Made by a program: the position numbers and the translations under genes
Origin: CAVPJC01 sp963705155
Lineage (GTDB): Bacteria; Chloroflexota; Anaerolineae; Anaerolineales; UBA4823
Assembly: GCA_963705155.1 (NCBI GenBank)
Contig: CAVPJC010000014.1
Span: 124,001-188,000, forward strand
DNA length: 64,000 nucleotides
Reading direction: 5' to 3'
Shown here: piece by piece, positions 45,432-54,318 of the stretch
How positions within the stretch are numbered: position 1 is the first letter of the stretch
Layout: every line of letters begins with the position of its first letter
The notes under the pieces: generated by a model
Seen by the model: the letters and a program-made list of their open reading frames with translations, nothing else
Told to the model about the DNA's origin: nothing
Database searches by the model: none

Positions 45432-46595
45432 ATGAAAACGCGAGCACAGCGTTTAAATAGCACATCCATGCAATTCTTTGCGACAGCAAATGAAAAAATA
45501 CGCGCCCTTACGGCAGCCGGAAAGGATGTGATTCGCCTGGACATCGGATCGCCAGATCTTCCTCCACCGGTCCATATCCTGAATGCATTGACCCGATCAG
45601 CAGCACAAGATGATAATCATGGCTACCAACCACACAATGCGACTGATGAGCTTCGAAAAGCCTGGGCTCATATGTATCATCAGAACTATCAGGTGGAATT
45701 AGATCCGGCCAGTAAAATTCTCCCCTTGATGGGCTCAAAAGAAGGCATCTTTCATCTGCTCCTGGCTTTGATCGATCCCGGTGATGTGGTTTTGATCCCT
45801 GATCCGGGTTATCTCACCTATTCGCAGGGCACGTTGGTGAGTGGCGGCGAACCGTATTTTCTGCCTCTACAGGCTGCCAATGGTTACCTGCCAGACCTGA
45901 ATGCTATACCAGAAGAAATTGCGCGCAGAGCGAGGTTACTCTGGCTCAATTATCCCAATAACCCCACTGCGGCGACGGCTCCACCTGAATTTTTTCAGAA
46001 GGCGGTAGAATTCGGGCATGAATACGATCTCCTGGTATGCCACGATGCTGCTTATGGGCAGGTGGCCTTTGATGGTTACAAAGCGCCAAGCTTGATGCAG
46101 ATACCGGGGGCACCGGAAGTGTCGGTTGAATTCAACACCCTTTCAAAATCACATAATATGGCTGGCTGGCGTGTCGGGGTAGCGGTTGGCAATCCACAGG
46201 TATTAAAATCCCTCTATATGTTGAAAACGAATGCAGATAGTGGACATTTTTTGCCTGTACTACACGCGGGCACAATGGCGCTCATGGGTGACCAGAGCTG
46301 GTTAGCCGATCGGAACAAAATTTACGAGCAACGACGGGATATCACCGTTGAGAACCTGCACTCTATGGGCTTGACGGCTGAAAAACCACGGGCATCTATC
46401 TATGTCTGGTGCCCGGTGCCGGATGGCTGGTTGTGTGAACCGTTTGCTGAGCACCTGCTTGAGAATGCGCATGTCAGTGTCGCGCCTGGAACGGTGTTCG
46501 GTCAGCAGGGGGAGGGTTATTTCCGGATCGCGCTGACGGCACCCGGGTATCGGATACAAGAAGCCATGCAGCGGATCGCTCAATCGATAAGGTAA
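45432..46595 (+). CDS. PLP class I aminotransferase, likely aromatic
   Basis: A 387-residue fold-type I aminotransferase. The PLP Lys lies in NTLSKSHNMAGWRVG, LNYPNNPTAATAP and CHDAAYGQVAFDG bind the cofactor, and EGYFRIALTAPG ends with the substrate Arg. It resembles LL-diaminopimelate/aspartate aminotransferases. Its position inside an aromatic operon suggests transamination of phenylpyruvate and 4-hydroxyphenylpyruvate, or of prephenate. No prephenate dehydratase is present in the window, so the Phe branch is completed elsewhere. Confidence 0.87.
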   Translation: MKTRAQRLNSTSMQFFATANEKIRALTAAGKDVIRLDIGSPDLPPPVHILNALTRSAAQDDNHGYQPHNATDELRKAWAHMYHQNYQVELDPASKILPLMGSKEGIFHLLLALIDPGDVVLIPDPGYLTYSQGTLVSGGEPYFLPLQAANGYLPDLNAIPEEIARRARLLWLNYPNNPTAATAPPEFFQKAVEFGHEYDLLVCHDAAYGQVAFDGYKAPSLMQIPGAPEVSVEFNTLSKSHNMAGWRVGVAVGNPQVLKSLYMLKTNADSGHFLPVLHAGTMALMGDQSWLADRNKIYEQRRDITVENLHSMGLTAEKPRASIYVWCPVPDGWLCEPFAEHLLENAHVSVAPGTVFGQQGEGYFRIALTAPGYRIQEAMQRIAQSIR

Positions 46596-46609
46596 ATTAG
46601 AAGAGGCCT

Positions 46610-47779
46610 ATGACTTTACGATTTCTAACTTCAGGTGAATCTCATGGTCCAGGATTAACGGCAATTTTGGAAGGAATGCCAGCCGGACTACTGCTCGATG
46701 AGGCGATGATCAACCGGGAACTCGCCCGGCGCCAACAGGGCTTTGGGGCGGGTCCTCGAATGAAAATCGAACAAGACACAGTGCGTATCCTGGGTGGCAC
46801 CATGGAAGGGAAGACAATCGGGGCGCCGATCGCTTTGTACATTGAAAACCTGGATCATGTCCGTTGGCGAGGTCGATTGGTGGCGCCATTCAGCATACCA
46901 CGTCCGGGGCATGCTGACCTGACCGGAGCAGTTAAGTATGGCTACACCGATCTGAGGCCGGCGCTGGAACGAGCTTCGGCACGAGAGACTGCAGCCCGTG
47001 TGGCCGTGGGAGCGGTATGCAAACGACTGTTATCTCAATTCGGTATTCAGATCGGAGGATATGTTATCGCGATTGGGGCGATTACTGCAGAACTGAGCGG
47101 TCTTGATTATGCCAGGCGGTTTGAATTGGCCGAGAGCTCAGACGTTCGTTGTCCCGAACCTGGCGCAGCGGAGTTGATGCGCGCCAGCATTCGCCAGATC
47201 ATGTTGGAGAAGGACACCCTGGGTGGTGTTCTTGAAGTTGTCGCCCTGGGTGTACCCCCGGGGCTTGGCTCACATGTTCATTGGGACAGGCGGCTGGAAG
47301 GCCGGTTGAGCGCAGCGGTGATGAGCGTGCCGGCAATCAAGGGAGTGGAGGTTGGACCAGCCTTTGAAAATGCCCGTTTGAAAGGCACCCAGGTTCATGA
47401 TGCCATCCGGCTGGAAGGGTCGAATCTCACGCGCCCGACGGACCGCTCCGGCGGCCTGGAAGGCGGTATCACGACGGGGCAGCCGCTGATATTGCGTGTA
47501 GCCATGAAACCGATTGCCACAACCCTGACACCGCAGTTATCTGTTGATCTGGCCAGTGGGGTAGAAGTGCCAACACAATATGAGCGGTCGGATTTTTGTC
47601 CTGTGCCGCGCGCTGTGCCAATCCTGGAGGCGATGATTGCGTTCATTCTGGCCGATGCAGTTATTGAAAAACTGGGCGGGGATTCGTTGGACGAAATGCT
47701 GCCCAGATGGGCCAGCATGCGTAGGGCCAGCCTGGATGATTTGCGCATAGACGGTAGCGAGCATGAATGGTGGGCTTAG
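46610..47779 (+). CDS. aroC: Chorismate synthase
   Basis: A 389-residue FMN enzyme converting EPSP to chorismate. MTLRFLTSGESHGPGLTAILEGMPAGL is the family start, with RRQQGFGAGPRMKIEQD, RPGHADLTGAVKYG, RASARETAARVAVGAV, and GVEVGPAFENARLKG following. EGGITTGQPLILRVAMKPIATT and RSDFCPVPRAVPILEAMIAFILADA close the domain. AGAGG precedes the ATG. Length and motif order are normal. Confidence 0.95.
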   Translation: MTLRFLTSGESHGPGLTAILEGMPAGLLLDEAMINRELARRQQGFGAGPRMKIEQDTVRILGGTMEGKTIGAPIALYIENLDHVRWRGRLVAPFSIPRPGHADLTGAVKYGYTDLRPALERASARETAARVAVGAVCKRLLSQFGIQIGGYVIAIGAITAELSGLDYARRFELAESSDVRCPEPGAAELMRASIRQIMLEKDTLGGVLEVVALGVPPGLGSHVHWDRRLEGRLSAAVMSVPAIKGVEVGPAFENARLKGTQVHDAIRLEGSNLTRPTDRSGGLEGGITTGQPLILRVAMKPIATTLTPQLSVDLASGVEVPTQYERSDFCPVPRAVPILEAMIAFILADAVIEKLGGDSLDEMLPRWASMRRASLDDLRIDGSEHEWWA

Positions 47780-47806
47780 ACAAGATAGCATAAGGCATAT
47801 TTATTC

Positions 47807-49379
47807 ATGGACCGGCAAAATGTCAACCGTTTCATATTTCTCTATGGACCACCTGGCGCAGGAAAGAGCAGCGTTGGACGCCGCCTGGCAAAGGTGCTGG
47901 AAGTCCCCTTCTGTGATCTTGATGGTGAAATCGAGTTATTCAGCCGGATGTCGATCGAAGAGATTTTTTCAAGAGATGGCGAAGGCGTTTTTCGCCGGTT
48001 GGAAAAAGCTGCTCTGGAACGAATTGTAGAATCGGGCGATGGGGTGGTGGCATTAGGAGGTGGTGCTCTGCTGGACGAATCCAGCCGTAGCCTGGTAGAA
48101 AAACGTGGGAAGGGTTTACTTTTTGGATTCCCCATATGATGTCTTGAAAATGCGGTTACAGGATGGGCCAGTACGACCGTTAATACAGGGAGATGCCGGA
48201 GAGCGGTTAAGAAAGTTGTTGGAGAACCGTGTGGAACATTATTGCTCCTTTTCTCAAAGGATTGACACTTCAACTCAATCCATTGATGCTGTCGTTTATG
48301 AGATTCAGATCAGATCGGGCTGGTTCCGAGTGCATGGAATGGCGACGTCTTACGGGGTCTATGTAGTCTCCGGTGGATTGAGCGAAATTGGGGATCTGTT
48401 TGCGAGAAATGGATTGAAAGGCCCCGTAGTTCTTGTCACCGATGATCATGTGGCAGGCTTTCATGCGGGCACAGTGATCGATTCGCTTCAAGCAAGCGGT
48501 ATTGGGGTCACAATGTGTGTTATTCCGGCGGGTGAGCGGTATAAAACGGTGAAGACCGTGGAAACACTTTGGAAGCATTTCCTGGCAGCCGGGGTTGAAC
48601 GAAGCAGCACTATCATTGCTCTTGGCGGCGGGGTTGTAGGCGATCTGACTGGTTTTGCAGCCGCTACGTACTTACGCGGGGTTGCCTGGGTAGCCTTGCC
48701 GACCACTTTGTTGGCGATGGTAGATGCCAGCATAGGTGGGAAAACAGGCGCAGATCTGCCGGAGGGGAAAAACCTGGTGGGGGCATTCCACCCACCCCGC
48801 CTAATTTTAACGGATCCACAAACTCTGAAATCATTACCTGGCGAGGAATTGCGTAGCGGGTTGGCTGAGGTAGTGAAACATGGTGTGATCGGTGATCCTG
48901 ATTTATTCATATTGTGCACCCACCCTGACTCCATGAAAGACCCCCAGATTCTTGACGAAATCGTACGGCGGGCGATAGCAGTAAAAATCCGAGTTATCCA
49001 GGCAGATCCGTACGAGAAGGGTATCCGTGCTGCACTCAATCTGGGACACACGTTAGGCCATGCAATCGAATCGGTATCGGGTTACCATTTGCGGCACGGA
49101 GAAGCAGTAGCGATTGGTATGGTAGCAGCGGCTCGCCTTGCGGAGAAGGAAGGGATCGCTTCTCCCGGTTTGGCGCAGAAAATTGAGGCCGTTCTGATAG
49201 GCCTGGGGTTGCCAACACACATCCCACGCGATCTTCCAGTCGACAAAATTTTACAAGCTATGCGTGTAGACAAAAAAAAGTTGGATGGCAGCCTTCGATT
49301 TGTTCTACCGGTGCAAATCGGCGAGGTAGTCACTGGTATCAGCGTGGATGAAGCCCATATCCTGGAGGAGCTTTTATGA
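47807..49379 (+). CDS. aroKB: Fused shikimate kinase / 3-dehydroquinate synthase (frameshifted)
   Basis: Residues 1-165 are shikimate kinase: YGPPGAGKSSVGRRLA (Walker A), DLDGEIE, RRLEKAALERI and VALGGGALLDESS. The rest is 3-dehydroquinate synthase: VVLVTDDHVAGFH, ERYKTVKTVETLWKHFL, IALGGGVVGDLTGFAAATYLRG, PTTLLAMVDASIGGKTGADLPEGKNLVGAFH, and NLGHTLGHAIE (metal His). The kinase frame breaks at 48112-48114; removing one G gives EKRGKVYFLDSPYDVLKMRL, which continues without a stop into AroB. No start codon or ribosome site separates the domains, so one bifunctional chain of about 523 residues is likely. Confidence 0.87.
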
Positions 49380-49816
49380 AATCTGTGTTGATATTGCATG
49401 GGCCGAACTTGAATTTATTGGGCAGCCGTGAACCAGATGTATATGGATTACTCACTCTGGACGATATCAATTCCCGGTTAGTAAAACTTGGCGCCGATCT
49501 CGGGGTGGGTGTCCGAACTTTTCAATCCAATCATGAGGGAGAACTGGTGGATGCGCTCCAGGAAGCTCGCAACTGGGCTGCAGGAGTTGTTTTTAATCCA
49601 GCTGGATATACTCACACCTCGGTCACACTGCGAGATACGGTCGCTTCAATTGGTATTCCCGTGGTTGAAGTGCATCTATCCAATGTATATGCGCGCGAAC
49701 CATTTCGTCACTTTTCGTACCTTTCGCCGGTGTGTGTGGGAAAAATCAGCGGTTTTGGGTGGCGATCGTACCTACTCGGGCTTCAAGCTCTGGCGTGGAT
49801 ATTGGAAGCAGATTAG
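49376..49816 (+). CDS. aroQ: 3-Dehydroquinate dehydratase, type II
   Basis: A 146-residue dodecameric-type dehydroquinase. VLILHGPNLNLLGSREPDVYG holds the conserved start with the catalytic Tyr, FQSNHEGELVDALQEAR and FNPAGYTHTSVTLRD follow, and EVHLSNVYAREPFRHFSYLSPVCVGKISGFG has the catalytic His. ATG overlaps the aroKB stop. It ends the aromatic operon. No + strand T-rich terminator is seen after it; the next gene is on the other strand. Confidence 0.94.
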   Translation: MKSVLILHGPNLNLLGSREPDVYGLLTLDDINSRLVKLGADLGVGVRTFQSNHEGELVDALQEARNWAAGVVFNPAGYTHTSVTLRDTVASIGIPVVEVHLSNVYAREPFRHFSYLSPVCVGKISGFGWRSYLLGLQALAWILEAD

Positions 49817-49877
49817 GAACCAGCCATTTGGTTATCCAAAATTTCTTCTGCGTACCGGTAAGTGAGATTTAATAGAA

Positions 49878-49907
49878 ACAAAAACCACCCTTATATAAAA
49901 AGGGTGG
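49878..49907 (-). terminator. Intrinsic terminator after tRNA-Arg
   Basis: On the - strand CCACCC (49907-49902), a loop TTTTTATATAA and GGGTGG (49890-49885) are followed by TTTTTGT. This hairpin with T tract lies about 12 bases after the tRNA end. Confidence 0.8.
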
Positions 49908-49918
49908 CGTCGGGATCA

Positions 49919-49991
49919 TACCCCCACCGCGAACTCGAACGTGGGCCTTTGCCTCCGGAGGGCAACGCTCTATCCACTGAGCTATGGGGGC
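49919..49991 (-). tRNA. tRNA-Arg(CCG)
   Basis: A 73-base cloverleaf on the - strand, without encoded CCA. Acceptor arms GCCCCCA and TGGGGGT pair with a G-T end pair, the D arm is GCTC AGTGGATA GAGC, and the anticodon arm TTGCC-CTCCGGA-GGCAA gives anticodon CCG. The T loop TTCGAGT is followed by one extra T before CGCGG, and the T stem has an A-C mismatch, so one inserted base near 49932-49933 is suspected. Confidence 0.88.
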
Positions 49992-50054
49992 GTTTTTCGG
50001 ACAGCGGAATTTTACCATGAGAAAGACGGCTTGCAAATAGCCTGGATCAAACCG

Positions 50055-51057
50055 TCAATCACCAAAGAGGGATAAAGATAATCGGGCCAGTTCGGACCGA
50101 AGTTTTTCAATGATGAGCGTGTTGCCATCCTCTTCACCCATTCTGGTACGCTGATGTTTTTTATGGGCAAGCTCCGCGGTAAGTTGGTAGAACTGGTTAG
50201 TGGCAAGGTATTTTCCATTTGCAAGGCTTGAAAAACGGGCAGCGCTTTGCGCCAGCGCAGAACAAGCGGTTCGATATTGAGCTGGACTGATAATGCCCAT
50301 CTGCACTTCTTCTTCTAATTGGGTTTGCAAAGTACGTTGTTCTTGAAGGATGGCAAATATAATTACCCCCAGCATAAATAACCAGCCTGTCCAATCAACG
50401 GCGGTGCTGATGATCAGCCCTCCGACGCCGGAGAGAAAACTGGCTAATGTATTGTGAAATGCGTGGGTGAATACAGCGATGCACCAGCCCAGTCCGGGGG
50501 CGATGATTTTTATCGGCAGGTTTTGATTAAGTCGGGAAATTGCCAGGCCAATACCGATGAATGCCGTATAGAAGGGGTGCTGCCAACCCACCAGAATCAC
50601 CCGGACGAAGATCAGAGTTAAAAAGACCCTGAAAGCCATTTTCCTGATAACCATACTGGAAAATATAAAATGAATTTTCGGTTGCAGCAAATCCAAGCGC
50701 GGTGATGCCAGCATAGACAATTCCATCCAAAACTGAATCAAATTCGTTCCGAAAGAATAGAAACACGGCCAGTACTGCCAGGCCCTTGACGCTTTCTTCG
50801 ATGATGGGAGCGATGAAGGTACCTGTAGTGAGATCCGTAAAAAGTTCTGAATTGGTTACGAGAAAAACGCTCAATCCAAGAACTGTGTTTACCAGAAACG
50901 CCGCCCCGGCTGCCACGACTGCCCCCCACAGAAATACACCGACCAACATTGCTCCCGGTTCTTTTTCATACCTGTCCAACCAATAGACGAACCAGGCAAA
51001 AAAGAACATTGGAATGACGCCGAAGAAAATCGATAACACTATACCCACGATAACCAC
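50055..51057 (-). CDS. PrsW-family intramembrane metalloprotease (frameshifted)
   Basis: A membrane protease of about 333 codons related to PrsW, which cleaves anti-sigma factors. GTG 51057 follows AAGGG. Helices and motifs in order: IIEESVKGLAV (EExxK, catalytic), GFAATENSFYIFQYG (ExN), WQHPFYTAFIGIGLA (metal His) and FTHAFHNTLAS (metal His). The frame breaks in an A5 run at 50620-50624 (+ strand); dropping one base gives GFQGLLTLIFVRVILVGWQHPF. The C-terminal 90 residues are cytosolic and charged. Substrate unknown. Confidence 0.83.
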
Positions 51058-51106
51058 CCTTCACGGATCGCCAGGGAGTAAATCTACACTCAGTTCACCA
51101 AAATAT

Positions 51107-51730
51107 TTATGAAAAATTCAGGCGGCTGCGATGAACCCGCGCTGCCGTTGGATCACCGCCCAGGGCCAGGATTACTTCTTCTGGTCTTCCGGTCGCGCCA
51201 TTGCGGGCTGCCAGTAATGCAATCATACGTTGACAGCCATCTGGATCGGGCGAGACCAGGCGTAATTCGTGGATAAGCGGGCGCAGGTTGTAGGTCTTTC
51301 CCTGGCGCTGGCGGATCAATTCACTGGTTTTTAGCAACTCATTAACCCGCTCAGCTAGTTCAGGCAGGTGTTCCAGCAAGGTGATCTCGTATTCAGAAGA
51401 TTCCAAGGTTGCCTGAAGAGCAGGCAAGCTAGCCTCTACCTCGAGAATCTGTTCGATCCGAATGCCGGGTGGGGCGGCTTGGTTAAGGGAATCCAGAATT
51501 TCCGAGAGATCGCTGACTTGTTCCAGGTATATGTCTACAATTTCTGCGCTGCTGGTAAAACCGAGGGGTAAGGCGCACGCCAGATTGATACGCGGATGGG
51601 GTTTGAATCCCTGGCTGTAAGCCAGCGGCAACCCGGAGCGGCGGACGGTGCGCTCCCAGGTTTTGTGTAAATCCAGGTGCCCGGTGTAACGCATATCGTT
51701 GGTCTTGGAGAAATGGATTCGGATGCGCAT
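51107..51730 (-). CDS. DUF2344 / TIGR03936 radical-SAM-associated protein
   Basis: A 207-residue protein. ATG 51730 is chosen because MRIRIHFSKTNDMRYTGHLDLHKTWERTVRRSGLPLAYSQGF is the family N-terminus; the open frame starts 11 codons earlier inside the upstream gene. KPHPRINLACALPLGFTSSAEIVDIYL is the second conserved block. It always pairs with the TIGR03960 radical SAM protein, which here lies directly upstream. The pair is widespread in Firmicutes and Chloroflexi, and its substrate is unknown to me. Confidence 0.87.
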   Translation of the reverse strand: MRIRIHFSKTNDMRYTGHLDLHKTWERTVRRSGLPLAYSQGFKPHPRINLACALPLGFTSSAEIVDIYLEQVSDLSEILDSLNQAAPPGIRIEQILEVEASLPALQATLESSEYEITLLEHLPELAERVNELLKTSELIRQRQGKTYNLRPLIHELRLVSPDPDGCQRMIALLAARNGATGRPEEVILALGGDPTAARVHRSRLNFS

Positions 51731-51740
51731 AGGCAAAAGA

Positions 51741-53688
51741 TCAATCGTTGAAAATAATATCACTTTGTGAGATTAATGCGGTCACGGGAATTTTTTTGTT
51801 TTTTACTTCGGGACACTGCCAGACTTCGCCTGGATTTTCTCGTCGAATGTCAGCAAAGGTTGGCAGGATGCCACACGCAAAACAACGTTGGCGGCAATCC
51901 ACCCTGGTTTTTCCTCGCAAGCTCCACAAATAATCCTCTGTGAGGAATTTTTTTCTCACCGACGTATTGATGTGCTCCCAGGGGAAGGTCTCATCGATGG
52001 GACGTTCGCGATGGGTGTAGAATGCCGGATCAAGGCCAATAATTTGAAAAGCTTGCAGCCAGGCATTGTAATTGAAGTGTTCATTCCAGGCGTCAAAGCG
52101 CGCTCCATGTTTCCATGCCTGGTAAACGACCTCAGCCATACGGCGATCTCCTCGAGAGAGCCAGGCTTCCAGCATCGTATCTTGTGGCGAATTCCAGGTC
52201 ATTTTGAGGCCATGACCTCGCAGTTGTCGCTTGAGCAAATCCTGTTTTAACAGGATTTGCTCCATGGTATCACAAGGCACCCATTGGAAGGGCGTATGGG
52301 GTTTGGGAACAAACGTGCTGATGCCTGCATTTACCTGTGCCCGTTTACCGATTACTTTGCGGCCTTCAGCGAGCACGGCTTTGCACAAGTCTGCAATTGC
52401 CTGGACATCCTCCAGCGTTTCAGAGGGGTGACCAATCATAAAATACAGTTTGATGGTACTCCAACCACGTGAGAATATTGCCTGTGCTGTTTCCAACAGC
52501 TGGGCTGTGCTGACTGGTTTATTGATGATCTCCCTCATACGCTCTGTGGCAGCCTCAGGCGCCAGCGTAAAGCCGCCACGGCGTGCATCTTTGAGCGCAT
52601 CCATCAATTCAACCGAAAATGACTCGATGCGCAGAGATGGAAGCGAGATCGAGAGATGCTCGGAGCTGAATTCTCGCTGACTTCGTTGACCAATTCGAGT
52701 ATATTCGTATAGTCAGAGGACGATAAGGAGAGCAGGCCAATCTCTTCAAAACCGGTCGCATGAATTGCCGCCTCAATAGCATTCACCACCTCGGAAACCG
52801 GGCGTTCGCGCACAGGCCTTGTAATCATGCCGGCATGGCAAAAACGGCATCCGCGTGTGCATCCCCGCATTATCTCCACCGGAATACGATTATGAACCGT
52901 ATCGATATATGGAACGATCAAATTTGTGGGGGGTGGAGGAAGCCTGGGAACAATGCGTTTAACGATGCTCGCAGGAGCCAGCTCGTCCAGTTTAGTAATT
53001 CTCGCAAATGTGCCGTCCTGATGATATGTAGCTTCATAGAGCGAAGGCACATAGACTCCCCAAATCTGGGACAGGGAACGCAGCAATTCACCCCGTGAGG
53101 CCTTGCTTCGGCGCCATACCTGGTGAGCAGCTATGATGTCGTGGATAACTTCTTCGCCTTCACCAATGACGAACGCATCAATAAACGCAAACATTGGTTC
53201 GGGATTATAGGTGGAGTGCCCGCCTGCAATAACTAAAGGGTGAAACTCATGCCGGTCAGCAGAAAATATGGGTATCCCGCCCAAATCCAGGGCATTCAGG
53301 GTGTTGGTGTAGAGGGTTTCATAGGGCAATGAAAAACCGATAATATCAAAATCGGAGAGGGCATGCTTGCTTTCCAGGCTATACAACGGTACCTGGTTGG
53401 CACGCAGGGCGTTCTCCATATCGATCCAGGGGCTGAAGGCGCGTTCCGCCAGGCTGTCCTGGCGATTGTTGATCAACTCGTAAAGAATCGCCAATCCCAG
53501 GTTGGACATACCAAGATCGTACAAATCAGGAAAGATCAAAGCGATATGGGTATCTACACTGCCCCAGTTTTTTAAACCTGATTGTACTCTCCTCCGGTAT
53601 ACCGGCCAGGTTTTTGTAGTGTGGGAAGAATACGTTCGAGACGTGTTGTGATTTGTTCGGGGGTTTTTATTGTCATAATTTTATCCAT
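51741..53688 (-). CDS. B12-binding radical SAM protein, TIGR03960 type (two frameshifts)
   Basis: About 649 codons read from ATG 53688 (alternative ATG 53676). An N-terminal stretch RYTGGEYNQV stops at TAA; adding one base at 53574-53576 gives QVLKNWGSVDTHIALIFPDLYDLGMSNLGL, the family start. A cobalamin-binding-like region follows, then the cluster motif RGCTRGCRFCHAGM (CxxxCxxC). A second lesion at 52675-52677 (a missing C on the coding strand) is repaired to VSREFSSEHLSISLPSLRIESFS, then TLAPEAATERMREIINKP and KLYFMIGHPSET. Repair restores a continuous chain. It is cotranscribed with DUF2344. Confidence 0.86.
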
Positions 53689-53763
53689 AGAAAACAGTAA
53701 GAAGGTCAATAATTATATCAGACAAAAATACACTAAAATTGTGCGATTAGCCAGGCATCAATA

Positions 53764-53797
53764 AAGGACCGGCTCAGTATGAATGAGGCCGGTCCTT
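53764..53797. terminator. Ten-base-pair hairpin between ndk and the radical SAM gene
   Basis: AAGGACCGGC (53764-53773) pairs with GCCGGTCCTT (53788-53797) across a 14-base loop. On the - strand it lies 46 bases after the ndk stop and is followed by TTTATTG, a short T-rich tail. It probably ends the TPR-ndk transcript, and perhaps is bidirectional. Confidence 0.65.
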
Positions 53798-53842
53798 GTG
53801 ATTTTATTTGGCTATTTTATTCGGATACCAATTCGAAAGAGA

Positions 53843-54298
53843 TTATTTTTTCTCGAAGATCCAACGGTCGGCTGCGCGTTCCCATGAGACCAGCTCGCTC
53901 TCTTTAAACCACAGGGCCACTTCTTTCTCACCGTTATCGACCGAATTGGAGGCATGGGTCAGATTGCGGCCAACTTCGAGGGCGAAATCATGACGTAATG
54001 AACCGGGAGCAGCCTCTGTAGGACGGGTTGATCCCATGGTCTGCCGCACAGCTGCAACCGCGTTGGGTCCTTCCCATGCCATCGCCATCACAGGTGAAGA
54101 AGTAATGTACCGGATCAGGCCTTCATAGAACGACTTGCCTTTGTGAACGGCATAATGTGTTTCGGCGAGCTCCAGGCTGACATCCATAAATCGAGCTGCT
54201 ACCAGACGCAATCCACGGCGTTCGAGGCGAGAAATTACCTCTCCGACCAGGCCGCGTTGAACACCATCTGGTTTGACTAAAACCAATGTCTTTTCCAC
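53843..54298 (-). CDS. ndk: Nucleoside diphosphate kinase
   Basis: A 151-residue enzyme moving the gamma phosphate between nucleotides through a phospho-His. GTG 54298 is the preferred start, because GGAGG lies five bases before it; a TTG at 54310 overlaps that ribosome site. EKTLVLVKPDGVQRGLVGEVI, SSPVMAMAWEGPNAV, RQTMGSTRPTEAAPGSLRHDFA and GRNLTHASNSVDNGEKE (active His) are standard. The gene starts 20 bases after the TPR/HhH gene and is likely cotranscribed with it. Confidence 0.94.
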   Translation of the reverse strand: MEKTLVLVKPDGVQRGLVGEVISRLERRGLRLVAARFMDVSLELAETHYAVHKGKSFYEGLIRYITSSPVMAMAWEGPNAVAAVRQTMGSTRPTEAAPGSLRHDFALEVGRNLTHASNSVDNGEKEVALWFKESELVSWERAADRWIFEKK

Positions 54299-54318
54299 AA
54301 TTTCCTCCAAAAAAGAGT

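Noticed and set aside
47807..48139. Programmed frameshifting between aroK and aroB, or in other broken genes
   Set aside because: No slippery heptamer with a downstream structure is evident, lesions go in both directions, and they occur in unrelated genes, which fits sequence error better.
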